Positions 42,110 through 50,387 of a stretch of DNA of 64,000 nucleotides are shown one piece after another. Position 1 is the stretch's first letter. Each line of letters opens with the position of its first letter. This DNA is from Paenibacillus koleovorans NBRC 103111 (GTDB lineage: Bacteria > Bacillota > Bacilli > Paenibacillales > NBRC-103111): assembly GCF_004000845.1 (NCBI RefSeq), contig NZ_BIMA01000001.1, positions 62,001 through 126,000 on the forward strand, given 5' to 3'. The notes under the pieces were generated by a model. The model was not told the origin of the DNA, did not search any database, and saw only the letters and a program-made list of their open reading frames with translations. The translations under genes were made by a program, and so were the position numbers.

Positions 42110-42313
42110 TCAGAAAAATTTGTCGTCCTTGTTCGGATCGAGCAACGCCGGGTCGAGCCCGGTAGTTTGCACGGCTTCCTGCTTGAGCGAGGCGGCGCAA
42201 TCCTTGCACACGTACAGCTTCGTCTGGCCGCTCTTGAGCTTATAGTACTGCGGTTCGCTGGGCGTCACGCGGAATAACTTGCGGCAGGTCATGCAGTTGG
42301 CTTCTATCGACAT
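42110..42313 (-). CDS. ylaI: YlaI-like zinc-ribbon protein (DUF2197)
   Basis: This 67-aa protein has two CxxC pairs: ANCMTCRKLF and YVCKDCAASL, a zinc-ribbon arrangement. The spacing and the Tyr-Val-Cys-x2-Cys match the YlaI family of Bacilli, of unknown function. The ATG at 42313 follows GGAGGTGGAGTCGA. The 42314-42510 interval upstream has no gene that I can support. Confidence 0.75.
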   Translation of the reverse strand: MSIEANCMTCRKLFRVTPSEPQYYKLKSGQTKLYVCKDCAASLKQEAVQTTGLDPALLDPNKDDKFF

Positions 42314-42510
42314 TCGACTCCACCTCCGACGGATTCGCTTTCTCTTCCAGTATAAGTAAAAGGAGTGCGCCTGGCGGAGGAGGAAATGAACAGTATGTGT
42401 CGATGTGGGAATCGGTGTCAGAGTTGCAGTAGCTAATCCAGCGGCAACGGTTTGCTATTTTTGTAAGGAGAGCCACTTTGGAGCAAATAAGGGGGTCTCG
42501 TCTCGTATCG

Positions 42511-43116
42511 CTATTTCGGTACGGAGGACGACTCCAGATGCTTGGCGCAGTTGTATAGCTCGCATTGCCATGGCTGATCGGCGTCTGCCTTGGTTAGAAT
42601 CGTCATTGAGGTATTGTGGAGGTTCGAACTGCTGTCCAGATCCGGCACCAGATGCGCCAGCACGTTGGACAGAATGATACCGTGGCTGACTATCAACACC
42701 CTTTTCCCTTTGTATTCCCGAGCGATATCTTCAAGACAGGCGCTCCCTCTGAGCCTCAACTTTTCTGAAGTTTCGATGCCGAGATCGAGCTGCCTCCACC
42801 CGGCTCCCCAGCGTTCAATTCGCTCCGCTTCGGTCGTACCGGAAATTTGTCCCCGATCGACTTCCCGCAGCCTTACATCCCATTCTACAATCTCCAGTTG
42901 GAGCCGTCGCGCGATGATTTCCGTCGTCTGCCTGGCGCGCATCAAGTCTGAAGAGAGCAAGACATCCCATTTCCAAGGCGTTGCAGCCAGTCTGTCCGCC
43001 ACTTTCTCAGCTTGCTGAAGCCCCAGCTCATTCAGCGGATTGTGCGAATGCCCTTGAGTTCGGCGCTCGGCATTCCAGTACGTTTCTCCATGCCGAATCA
43101 GTGCGATATATGCCAT
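42511..43116 (-). CDS. Histidine phosphatase family protein (PGM-like)
   Basis: This 201-aa protein has the RHG motif in IALIRHGETYWNAERRTQGH, DVLLSSDLMRARQTTEII (second Arg), EVDRGQISGTT and VLIVSHGIILSNVLAHL (second His). It belongs to the cofactor-independent-of-metal 2-His phosphatases such as PhoE/GpmB. Substrate is unknown. It lies 12 nt after the DUF1294 gene and is probably cotranscribed. Confidence 0.9.
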   Translation of the reverse strand: MAYIALIRHGETYWNAERRTQGHSHNPLNELGLQQAEKVADRLAATPWKWDVLLSSDLMRARQTTEIIARRLQLEIVEWDVRLREVDRGQISGTTEAERIERWGAGWRQLDLGIETSEKLRLRGSACLEDIAREYKGKRVLIVSHGIILSNVLAHLVPDLDSSSNLHNTSMTILTKADADQPWQCELYNCAKHLESSSVPK

Positions 43117-43128
43117 TGGCGCCTCCTC

Positions 43129-43395
43129 CTAAATCTGCGTATAAATGGCGTACAAGCAGCCGATGTTGAGCGCCAGCAGCAGAGGGATGCCGACTGTGAA
43201 CGACAGATGCTTCGTCTTGTGCCGCCACAGCTGCATGCCGATCAACACCCCTGCCGCGCCGCCCGCCAAGGCGATCAGGAACAAGCGCTTCTCCGGAATG
43301 CGTCGATTTTTGCGCTTGGCCTGTTGCTTGTCATAGCCCATCACCGCGTACCCGGCGAAATTCAACACAATCAAATAGAACACCAATAGCTTCAT
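43129..43395 (-). CDS. DUF1294 family membrane protein
   Basis: This 88-aa protein has an N-terminal hydrophobic helix (LLVFYLIVLNFAGYAVMGYD), then KRKNRRIPEKRLFLIALAGG (the conserved RIPE motif of DUF1294), GAAGVLIGMQLWRHKTKH and a third helix. Family function unknown; members are small inner-membrane proteins, sometimes fused to cold-shock domains. This one is not fused. Confidence 0.88.
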   Translation of the reverse strand: MKLLVFYLIVLNFAGYAVMGYDKQQAKRKNRRIPEKRLFLIALAGGAAGVLIGMQLWRHKTKHLSFTVGIPLLLALNIGCLYAIYTQI

Positions 43396-43493
43396 ATCGC
43401 GTAACGCTCCCCCAGTTCCCCTCGTTCAATCACAAACCACGGAATTACCTAGGGTCGCGCTGCCTGCCAAATAGGAGCAACCGTCCCCCTCGA

Positions 43494-44501
43494 TTATTGC
43501 GGCGTCAAGAAAGCAAACTTCTCCCTCGTAATTCGTCCCTGCAGCGGTTCCCCGTTCACAAACCGGATGAGCTCGTCGATTACCGTCTCGCCAAGCTGCC
43601 CCCGCCAGTAGCGAGACATCGCTCCGATATGCGGCGTGCACACGACGTTAGGCAGCCGCAGCAGCGGAGAATCCACCTGCACCGGCTCGGCGTGGAACAC
43701 GTCCAGCGCGGCGTACAGCCGGCCGCTCTCCAGCTCGTCCAGCAGCGCCTGCTCCTGGACGATCGGGCCGCGCGCCGTGTTGACGAACAGCGCGCCGTCC
43801 TGCATGAGCGCGAGCTGCTCGCGCCCGATCATGCCTTGCGTCTTCTCGGTGAGCGTGTTGTGCAGCGAAACGATCGTGCTGCGCCGCAGCAGCTCCTCCA
43901 GCCCGCATAGCTGTACGCCGAGGCTGGCGGCCTCTTCCTCCGGGCAATTGCGCGAGCAGAGCAGAATCGTCGCATGGAACGGCTGCAGCAGACGGATGAC
44001 TTCCCGGGAGATTTCCCCATACCCGATCAAGCCGATCGTTTGTCCATACAAGCCGATGACCGTCTGCTGGTTCACGTCGCGCCACACCCCGCGGCGCATC
44101 TGATCCGCGAACCGATTCAGCGTCCAGCCGCCCGCCATCATCAGCGCCATCACGAGCTCGGCCGTCGAGCGGGCCAGCGGCGAATTGGCGTTCACGACAA
44201 CGGTCTCCGGATCGCGATCGAAAATAACCGGATCGACGATCGGCACCACCGTCCCGGCCGCATGGCCGACGAACCGCAGCCGATCGGCCCGTTCCAGCAC
44301 TTGCTGCGTCAACTTCGGCGACCGCCATGAAGTGAGCACCGCCTCATACCCGGCGATTCTGTCGGCCAACTGAGCCACAGTCAAGTCGTCGCCAAGCTCC
44401 ACAAAATCCACTTCCGTGACCCGCTCCAGCCTCCATACCGCTTCCTCCCGAAACACCAATTGACGTAAATCTTCATTCGCAACTGTAATTAAAGTTTTCA
44501 T
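43494..44501 (-). CDS. D-isomer-specific 2-hydroxyacid dehydrogenase
   Basis: This 335-aa protein has RLRFVGHAAGTVVPIVDP, NANSPLARSTAELVMALMMA, the NAD loop IGLIGYGEISREVIRLL (G-x-G-x2-S rather than the usual G-x-G-x2-G), VNTARGPIV (catalytic Arg), ALDVFHAEPV (Glu) and TPHIGAMS (His). It reduces a 2-keto acid or oxidises a hydroxy acid with NAD. Together with the divergent-function AraC gene upstream it may serve sugar-acid metabolism. Confidence 0.9.
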   Translation of the reverse strand: MKTLITVANEDLRQLVFREEAVWRLERVTEVDFVELGDDLTVAQLADRIAGYEAVLTSWRSPKLTQQVLERADRLRFVGHAAGTVVPIVDPVIFDRDPETVVVNANSPLARSTAELVMALMMAGGWTLNRFADQMRRGVWRDVNQQTVIGLYGQTIGLIGYGEISREVIRLLQPFHATILLCSRNCPEEEAASLGVQLCGLEELLRRSTIVSLHNTLTEKTQGMIGREQLALMQDGALFVNTARGPIVQEQALLDELESGRLYAALDVFHAEPVQVDSPLLRLPNVVCTPHIGAMSRYWRGQLGETVIDELIRFVNGEPLQGRITREKFAFLTPQ

Positions 44502-44621
44502 TTGGGCCCCTACCTACCTCTCGGAATCGATCTTTCCCCCAAGGGTAGCAGGCCGGAGCTCCGATAACCATGCACTATATTCGAAACCTAGTAACCTTTC
44601 TTTGGAACCGGTCCGCCGCTC

Positions 44622-45503
44622 TCAGCCTTTGCGTCTATACGCGGCAGGCGTGAGGCCCGTCGTTTTTTTGAACATACGGTAAAAATGCGTACTATTGTTG
44701 AAGCCGGTCTCCAGCGCGATCCCGTCCACGCCCATGTCGGTCTCCTTCAGCAGCCGCATCGCTTCCCCCAACCGCAGCTCGTTGACATACTCGACGAACG
44801 ATTTGCCCTTGAACAGCTTGAACATCGTGCTGAAATAGGCTGGCGACATCGTCGCTCGCGCGGCGGCATCCTGCAGCTTGATTTCCTCGCGGAACCGGCT
44901 GTGTATGTAGGCGACCGCTTCTTCGAAAAACTTCCTGCTGGCGGCGGCAGCCCCGCCCGTTCCCTGCTTCGCATCCGCGTAGGAAGCATACTCGCGTCCG
45001 GTCAGCACAAGCAGCCGCTGCACGGCCGCCTTAATGACGAGCGGATAACCGGCCTCGCGCCGGTCCAGCTCCATCCGAATTTCCGTAATGATCGACTCCA
45101 CGCGCTGTTGCCCCTCGTAGGTCAGCGTGAGCTGCGGCAGCAGCCGGTCGTTCATGTCCAAGAAAGGCCGAATAAACGCCACATGCACGAAATGCGTCAA
45201 ATCCCCGTAGCTCTGTATGCTTCCGTCTAGCAGTGCAGGCATAAAGTCGATTTGAACGAGCTCCACATCTTTGTCCGGAAGCAATTCCAGCTGATGCTGC
45301 GACATCGGCGGGATGGAGATCAGATCGCCCTTGGCCAGCACCGCCTCGCGTCCGTTCACCCTGTGAAGACAGGTCCCTTTCATAATGTAGCTAATTTGAA
45401 AAAACGAATGGGCATGCAGCTTGTTCGCTACTTCCAGCCCTTGCTTGATTTCCACCTTGAAAGGGAACTCGGGATCCGCGAATTCCTGCTCCGTATACAG
45501 CAC
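44622..45503 (-). CDS. AraC family transcriptional regulator
   Basis: This 293-aa protein has a cupin-type sensor domain (HAHSFFQISYIMKGTCLHRV, LISIPPMSQHQLELL) and a C-terminal double helix-turn-helix (IHSRFREEIKLQDAAARATM, SPAYFSTMFKLFKGKSFVEY, ALETGFNNSTHFYRMFKKTT, GLTPAAYR). GTG 45503 has GGAGG 9 nt upstream and was chosen over the longer frame. It precedes the hydroxyacid dehydrogenase gene on the same strand and probably controls it. Confidence 0.88.
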   Translation of the reverse strand: MLYTEQEFADPEFPFKVEIKQGLEVANKLHAHSFFQISYIMKGTCLHRVNGREAVLAKGDLISIPPMSQHQLELLPDKDVELVQIDFMPALLDGSIQSYGDLTHFVHVAFIRPFLDMNDRLLPQLTLTYEGQQRVESIITEIRMELDRREAGYPLVIKAAVQRLLVLTGREYASYADAKQGTGGAAAASRKFFEEAVAYIHSRFREEIKLQDAAARATMSPAYFSTMFKLFKGKSFVEYVNELRLGEAMRLLKETDMGVDGIALETGFNNSTHFYRMFKKTTGLTPAAYRRKG

Positions 45504-45592
45504 CCTCGATCCCCTCCGCCGCCAGCTTGTCCGTATTCGACTCTTCGAGTCAAGCATACCAGAACGACGGGCAAGGAGCCAACCACCATCGC

Positions 45593-46708
45593 CTACGCCT
45601 CGGACAGCACCAGTTGGAGCGCCTCCAGCAGGCGGTCATTTTCCTCGGACAAGCCGATCGACACCCTCACATGCTCCGGCAGTCCCCAACCGCCTCCATA
45701 GCGCACGATTACGCCCGACGCCATTAGCCGCTCATACCGCTGCTTCGCCTCCGGTCCAAGCTCCACCAGGATGAAATTGCTCATGCTCTCGGTAAAAGAT
45801 ACCCCCAACCCCCTAAGTCCCGCATACAATCTGTCGCGTTCCCTCAGCACCAGCTCGCGCGAGCGCCGGACATGCTCCTCGTCCCCTAAAGCCGCAATAG
45901 CCGCCGTCTGGGCCAAAGCATTCACATTGAAAGGCTCCTTCACTTGCAAAATCGAACGGATCAGCTCCTGCGGGCCGACCCCGAAGCCAACCCGGATGCC
46001 GGCCAGCCCGTATATTTTGGAAAACGTCTGGAGTACTAGCACCGGGTACCCTTCCCGAACGAGCTCCAAGCCGTCCGTATAGTCATCGGCCGACGCAAAG
46101 TGCGTATAAGCCGAATCCAAAATAACCAGCACTTGCGGAGGCAAGGCAGCCAATAGCTTGAGGAGATCGGGTTTCGGCATGTAGGTGCCGGTCGGATTGT
46201 TGGGCGTGCACAAATAAATCAGCTTGGTCCGGTCGGTTACCGCCGCGGCGATTGAGTTCCAGTCGTATTCGAATCCGGGCTGCAGAGGCACCTTGCGCAC
46301 GACCGCCCCCATCAGCTGTGCACCGAACTCGTATTCGGTGAACGTGTGCTCAGGTACGATCACTTCGTCGCCGGCTTCCAGATACGCCTCCGAGAGCAAG
46401 GTGATCAGCTCGTCGCCGCCGTTTGTCACGATGAGCTGCTCCGGGGCCACGTCGAGCTTGGCGGACAGCGCTTGGCGCAGGTCGAACGCATGCGCGTCCG
46501 GATAGCGGTGAAGCTCGCCGAGCGCCATGGTAATGGCGGTAACCGCCAAGGGCGAAGGGCCGAGCGCATTTTCGTTGGAGGCGAGCTTGACGACATCGGT
46601 CAGGCCGAGCTCTCGCTGCACCTCCCAGATCGGCTTGCCGGGGGAGTACGGTTTCATTTGGCCGAGCAGGGTACGGGCTTGAACGGTGGATGGGGTGGCG
46701 GGTTTCAT
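45593..46708 (-). CDS. hisC: Histidinol-phosphate aminotransferase
   Basis: This 371-aa fold-type I PLP enzyme has LASNENALGPSP, YPDAHAFDLRQAL, VTNGGDELITLL, YLCTPNNPTGTY, VILDSAYTHFA and LQTFSKIYGLAGIRVGFGVG with the PLP Lys in FSK. It makes histidinol phosphate and may also act on aromatic keto acids. It stands alone, away from other his genes. ATG 46708 with AAAGGAGC upstream was chosen; the frame continues upstream into an AT-rich leader. Confidence 0.9.
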   Translation of the reverse strand: MKPATPSTVQARTLLGQMKPYSPGKPIWEVQRELGLTDVVKLASNENALGPSPLAVTAITMALGELHRYPDAHAFDLRQALSAKLDVAPEQLIVTNGGDELITLLSEAYLEAGDEVIVPEHTFTEYEFGAQLMGAVVRKVPLQPGFEYDWNSIAAAVTDRTKLIYLCTPNNPTGTYMPKPDLLKLLAALPPQVLVILDSAYTHFASADDYTDGLELVREGYPVLVLQTFSKIYGLAGIRVGFGVGPQELIRSILQVKEPFNVNALAQTAAIAALGDEEHVRRSRELVLRERDRLYAGLRGLGVSFTESMSNFILVELGPEAKQRYERLMASGVIVRYGGGWGLPEHVRVSIGLSEENDRLLEALQLVLSEA

Positions 46709-46855
46709 GACGAATAGCAGCTCCTTTAGCAATTTTTTCTTTATTGCTTTAAATAAATAATACATTGACGCGTTAATGTTGTAAACACCCTTCTCAAGCA
46801 TCTTCCTTTCTGCTACACTTGAAATAATTAGAAATATTTAGGAGGTTCAAGAAAT

Positions 46856-47419
46856 ATGAGCAACAACAGGGATTCCAAGCCAAAAATCAAAGAAAGCACT
46901 TCTTTCTATGACATCCCGGAACGGTTCGAGTTAATCAACGGCATCCGCTACGATCTATCTCCATCCCCGAAGTATGTGCATCAGAAAATAGTGGGGAACT
47001 TGCTCTTGAATCTGAGTAAGACTTGCCATCTGGACGGGGAAATCCTCGTGGCCCCCATGGACGTGCATTTCGACGAGGAAAATATTGCGCAGCCCGACCT
47101 TCTCTATATTGCGAACGACAATCGAGCTATCCTGCGGGACGGCTACGTGTACGGAGCACCGGATTTAGTAGTGGAAGTGCTGTCGAGCAGCACGGGCCGG
47201 AAGGACAAGACGGTGAAAAAAGCGATGTTCGAACGGTTCGGCGTAAAAGAATACTGGTTGTTCTACCCTGATTATCAGACCGTGGATCAATTCGTGCTCG
47301 CCGATGGAGCTTATTTTCTAGCCGCATCGCTCACGATCGGGGACCAGCTTACATCTCCACAGTTTCCTTGCGTAGCGGTAGAGTTGGAGGGTATTTTCCC
47401 TTCGGAAAGCATGGAATGA
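46856..47419 (+). CDS. Uma2 family (DUF820) putative endonuclease
   Basis: This 187-aa PD-(D/E)xK-type protein has FYDIPERFELINGIRYDLSP, MDVHFDEENIAQPDLLYIAN (catalytic Asp) and GAPDLVVEVLSSST with the conserved E-V-x-S-x-S/T then KKAMFERFGVKEYWLFYPD. Uma2 proteins are common in Paenibacillus; function is unproven. AGGAGG lies 10 nt before the ATG. Confidence 0.85.
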   Translation: MSNNRDSKPKIKESTSFYDIPERFELINGIRYDLSPSPKYVHQKIVGNLLLNLSKTCHLDGEILVAPMDVHFDEENIAQPDLLYIANDNRAILRDGYVYGAPDLVVEVLSSSTGRKDKTVKKAMFERFGVKEYWLFYPDYQTVDQFVLADGAYFLAASLTIGDQLTSPQFPCVAVELEGIFPSESME

Positions 47420-47450
47420 GGATCGCCTCATCCTCGTTCGCGACGCCTAA

Positions 47451-47690
47451 TTACAACAAAAAACCGGCCGTTCGAGCAATGTCTTTGGCGTGTGCTATTG
47501 AAGCTATTTCCCTCTCGCAAGCAAGTAAAGAAAATAAGCCCCCAAGCGCTGCGACCACGATTCCCGCCGGGATCTCCTGCGGCTTAACGATGGATCGCGC
47601 GAGCGTATCGCCGCCTAGCAATCGGGCTAGATGCGGCACGATTTGCCGATTAAGCCAATGCCGCCGTTCACCGACACAAGCTCAGCCAAT
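47451..47690 (-). pseudogene. Remnant of a FecCD-family siderophore ABC permease
   Basis: In two frames the region spells LVSVNGGIGLIG, then VPHLARLLGG, then DTLARSIVKPQEIPAGIVVA and ALGG. These match the C-terminal third of FecCD permeases (VSVAGPIGFVGLIVPHxxRLLxG...DxLARxxxxPxEIPVGIxTAxxG). A frameshift lies between GLIG and VPHLARL, and about 20 residues (DHRxLLPxSALxGAxxLLxA) are missing after LLGG. No intact transporter genes are adjacent. Confidence 0.75.
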
Positions 47691-48470
47691 CTATTGAACA
47701 CTGATAACATAAGGAACTGTTATCAACTCTTTTCCTAATAAGAATTGCCCCCAAAACTTGTAGACTCCATTTTCAGGGAATTTTGCCGTGACCGTTACAC
47801 TATTAGCTGAACTGATAGAAGCATGTGCATGTAAATAATTTTCAAGGTCATTACTAAGAAATATTACGTGTCCGTAGCTACCTAAATATTTATTTATCTT
47901 TACTTTTTTTGATTTTGGGTCGGTATTTGTAAACGCATAAGTTATCTCGGTTTCATTGCCAACTGCCACCCGATCAACTGAAATACTTACTTCGATGTTA
48001 TTAATAAATTTTATTCGACTAGTATCAGGTACTATTTGCTTTGTAGGTGCTTTTTCACCCTCTATTTTTATCCAATGGTATTTTGTTGAAACATTTTTGT
48101 TACTTGGCATATACTCACCAATTAATTTGTACTCATCAGCAAATGGAAATTGAATTGTTGTTTCAAATTTTCCATGATGATCTTCCGGATGAAGATGATC
48201 AAAATAAGTGAGATCTTTACTGACGACAAATAGATGCATTTTCTTTTCATGAAAAACATCAAAACTGTTTAATGGTTTTCCTCGTTGATCAAATACCTGA
48301 GCGGATACGTTGTACTGTCCTTCCGACTCAGTATTATTGATACTCCATAAAACGTCTGTGGTATCCGGCATATTCTCTGAACTATAGGTGTGATTGTGAT
48401 TATGTTTGCTAGAACACCCAAGAACAATAATTAATAAAATACATGTAAAACTTGTTAGAATAATCTTCAT
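47691..48470 (-). CDS. AT-rich lipoprotein with His-rich N-terminus
   Basis: This 259-aa protein has a lipoprotein signal (MKIILTSFTCILLIIVLGCS, lipobox VLGC), a KHNHNHTY metal-binding-like stretch, then DLTYFDHLHPEDHHGKFETT and KLIGEYMPSNKN, followed by a second domain with AFTNTDPKSKKVK, YLGSYGHVIFLSNDLENYLH, and KFWGQFLLGKELITVPYVI. The HLHPE and GHV motifs recall YtkA-like and copper-handling surface proteins. Base composition is far more AT-rich than the neighbours, which points to recent acquisition. Confidence 0.75.
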   Translation of the reverse strand: MKIILTSFTCILLIIVLGCSSKHNHNHTYSSENMPDTTDVLWSINNTESEGQYNVSAQVFDQRGKPLNSFDVFHEKKMHLFVVSKDLTYFDHLHPEDHHGKFETTIQFPFADEYKLIGEYMPSNKNVSTKYHWIKIEGEKAPTKQIVPDTSRIKFINNIEVSISVDRVAVGNETEITYAFTNTDPKSKKVKINKYLGSYGHVIFLSNDLENYLHAHASISSANSVTVTAKFPENGVYKFWGQFLLGKELITVPYVISVQ

Positions 48471-48514
48471 TTTTTCCTCCTATTGGCTAAAAGTTCCACA
48501 GAACCACTCTTCTA

Positions 48515-48543
48515 TTTACAATTTACACCATCAATGGTAATCT
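48515..48543 (+). promoter_or_regulatory. Sigma-A-like promoter of the 104-aa secreted protein
   Basis: TTTACA (48515-48520), 17-nt spacer, TAATCT (48538-48543); the start would fall near 48550, 20 nt before AGGAGG at 48569-48574. Confidence 0.55.
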
Positions 48544-48583
48544 AACAAGGAAGTTATTTCCACTAATTAGGAGGTTGGTAGTT

Positions 48584-48898
48584 TTGAGAAAAATGGTTGT
48601 TGTATTGCTAGTACTATTTATAATGTTGCTCACCCCGGCTATTGCATTCGCGTCTCACTCAGAAGGACACTTTCACAACGAGCAGACCGCATACAATGAA
48701 ATTTCCACGGAAGGTTACTATTTAGCGGATCCTTGTTATTTCCAGCAAAACGTATACTTAGTTGATCGGACATTCTATGATTGGTATCACCATAAATACG
48801 TAATTTTTGATTTATGGTATAACGACGTTTACCAGTACTCAAGCTACTACGATAATAACTTCAGACTACAGGGATCCTATATTTATTACATGTGTTAG
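48584..48898 (+). CDS. Small secreted protein rich in Tyr, Asp and Asn
   Basis: This 104-aa product begins MRKMVVVLLVLFIMLLTPAI with likely signal cleavage at AFA-SHSEG. The mature part has one Cys pair (DPCYFQQNVY and the final C) and many Tyr. The start is TTG 48584, set by AGGAGG with a 9-nt gap; an upstream TTG and an inner ATG (48593) are less likely. No family recognised. It is 12 nt upstream of a membrane-anchored gene and shares its AT-rich composition. Confidence 0.7.
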   Translation: MRKMVVVLLVLFIMLLTPAIAFASHSEGHFHNEQTAYNEISTEGYYLADPCYFQQNVYLVDRTFYDWYHHKYVIFDLWYNDVYQYSSYYDNNFRLQGSYIYYMC

Positions 48899-48910
48899 GG
48901 GGTGTGTTCA

Positions 48911-49465
48911 ATGTCAACTACAATGTCCAATAAACGCAATACAATCCTATTAGTCACGATCATTACTGCGGTTGTTTTAGCTTTCGTTCTCTATAAAGGT
49001 TACTCTGTCAGCCGGGCTGGGGACGGACAAGAAGGACAAATGACTAGACTCGGTATCAGTTCTCTGGACAACTTCACGGTGAAGGAGCCAATCGAACAAG
49101 TAAATAAAGAAAGCAAAGTAAAGGTATGGAGAGATGATAAGGACCCGGGCAGAACAATCACCCTTAATGAGAAAAATGGGTATATCGATGTAACCAAACT
49201 TCAAGATAAACTCGATCCCAATCCAGTCCATTCCGAAATCATTAAAGTAAATAACCAGTACACCGCGCTTTTGACCGAGTTTCAGGTTGAATATAACGGA
49301 AAAAAGGAAAACATGTTCAGCTTGAGATGGAGCACTCCAGCAATTGATGCGATTGAGACAACGTTCGCGATGTTTTTCACCTCCAAGTTTACGAGAAGCG
49401 AGATCCTCCATATTGTCGAGAATGTTACTTTCAAGAAGGAAGAATATTCGGAATCAAATAAGTAA
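48911..49465 (+). CDS. Membrane-anchored hypothetical protein, 184 aa
   Basis: The N-terminus has one hydrophobic segment (TILLVTIITAVVLAFVLYKG) and the rest is extracellular, with TRLGISSLDNFTVKEPIEQV and a C-terminal FAMFFTSKFTRSEILHIVEN. ATG 48911 follows AGGGGGTG. I recognise no family. It ends just before a strong bidirectional hairpin. Confidence 0.7.
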   Translation: MSTTMSNKRNTILLVTIITAVVLAFVLYKGYSVSRAGDGQEGQMTRLGISSLDNFTVKEPIEQVNKESKVKVWRDDKDPGRTITLNEKNGYIDVTKLQDKLDPNPVHSEIIKVNNQYTALLTEFQVEYNGKKENMFSLRWSTPAIDAIETTFAMFFTSKFTRSEILHIVENVTFKKEEYSESNK

Positions 49466-49478
49466 ATCAAATGCCCAA

Positions 49479-49521
49479 ACAGCCGTCCCTCGGGTTTTAA
49501 TAGACCCGTTGGGACGGCTGT
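49479..49521. terminator. Bidirectional terminator
   Basis: ACAGCCGTCCC (49479-49489) and GGGACGGCTGT (49511-49521) form an 11-bp stem; CGGGT/ACCCG continue it inside. It sits between the + strand gene ending 49465 and the minus-strand gene ending 49538. Confidence 0.8.
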
Positions 49522-49537
49522 ATGGGGTTCTCATAGA

Positions 49538-50368
49538 TTATCGATTCTTACCCGTAATAACAAAGTCCAGATGACGCGCCGTGTCATAAGCGAGCTGGTA
49601 CGGGTCCGCCGCATACGGCGAGATCTCCGCCGTCAGCGTGTCCGTGTAGCCGATCGCCTGAAGCGCCTCGCGCACGGCTTTCCAATTGACGTCGCCGGCG
49701 AGCAGCGGGACGAAGCCGCCGCCGTTGCCTACGGCGGTCTTGAATTCCTTCACGTGCACCTTCAGGATGCGCGAGCCGAGAATGCGTATCCATTGCTCGG
49801 GGAAGCCGAACAGCAGCACGTTGCCAACATCGAAATAGGCGCCGACGTTCGGGGAGCCGATCTCGTCGATGTAGCGGGCGAATTCGAGCGGCGACAGCAG
49901 GAACTTGTTCCACACGTTCTCCACGCCGATGCGCACGCCGCGCTTCTCCGCTTCCGCGGCTAGAAGCCGAAGTTCCGGCTGCGTCCGCTCGTAGCATTCA
50001 TCGTATCTTGTATCCGCGTTCACTAAACCCGGCACGACGAGCACCGTATCCATGCCGAGCAGCTCGGCGATCTCGAGCTGCTTCGTCACGACGCCGCGGC
50101 CTTGCTCACGCAACGCCGGGTCTGGCGAAGACAACGGGTTGCGGCCCATAAGACCGGTGGACAAGCTGCGCAGCTGGATGCCATAGCTGCGGGCCAGCCG
50201 CCCGATCGCTTCCGCTTCGCCGGCGCTGATGTCGGTCGTGAAGCCGATGCCTCCCGGCGCGTACAAGTTCAGCTCGACGGCGTCGTAGCCGGCTTCCGCG
50301 CTGACGCTGAGCACTTTCTCCAGAGGCGTATCCGCTGGGTAACACCATTGATTGATCGATTTCAACAT
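49538..50368 (-). CDS. Sugar phosphate isomerase/epimerase (xylose isomerase-like TIM barrel)
   Basis: This 276-aa protein has MLKSINQWCYP, AEAGYDAVELNL, MDTVLVVPGLVN, GVRIGVENVWNKFLLSPLEF (Glu metal ligand), VGAYFDVGNVLLFG (Asp) and ILKVHVKEF (His), TLTAEISPY (Glu). This is the metal-binding set of the AP-endonuclease-2 superfamily used in sugar and inositol catabolism. It is 19 nt after the Gfo/Idh oxidoreductase gene and likely acts on its keto-sugar product. Confidence 0.88.
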   Translation of the reverse strand: MLKSINQWCYPADTPLEKVLSVSAEAGYDAVELNLYAPGGIGFTTDISAGEAEAIGRLARSYGIQLRSLSTGLMGRNPLSSPDPALREQGRGVVTKQLEIAELLGMDTVLVVPGLVNADTRYDECYERTQPELRLLAAEAEKRGVRIGVENVWNKFLLSPLEFARYIDEIGSPNVGAYFDVGNVLLFGFPEQWIRILGSRILKVHVKEFKTAVGNGGGFVPLLAGDVNWKAVREALQAIGYTDTLTAEISPYAADPYQLAYDTARHLDFVITGKNR

Positions 50369-50387
50369 GTTCCGTTCTCGCTCCCTT

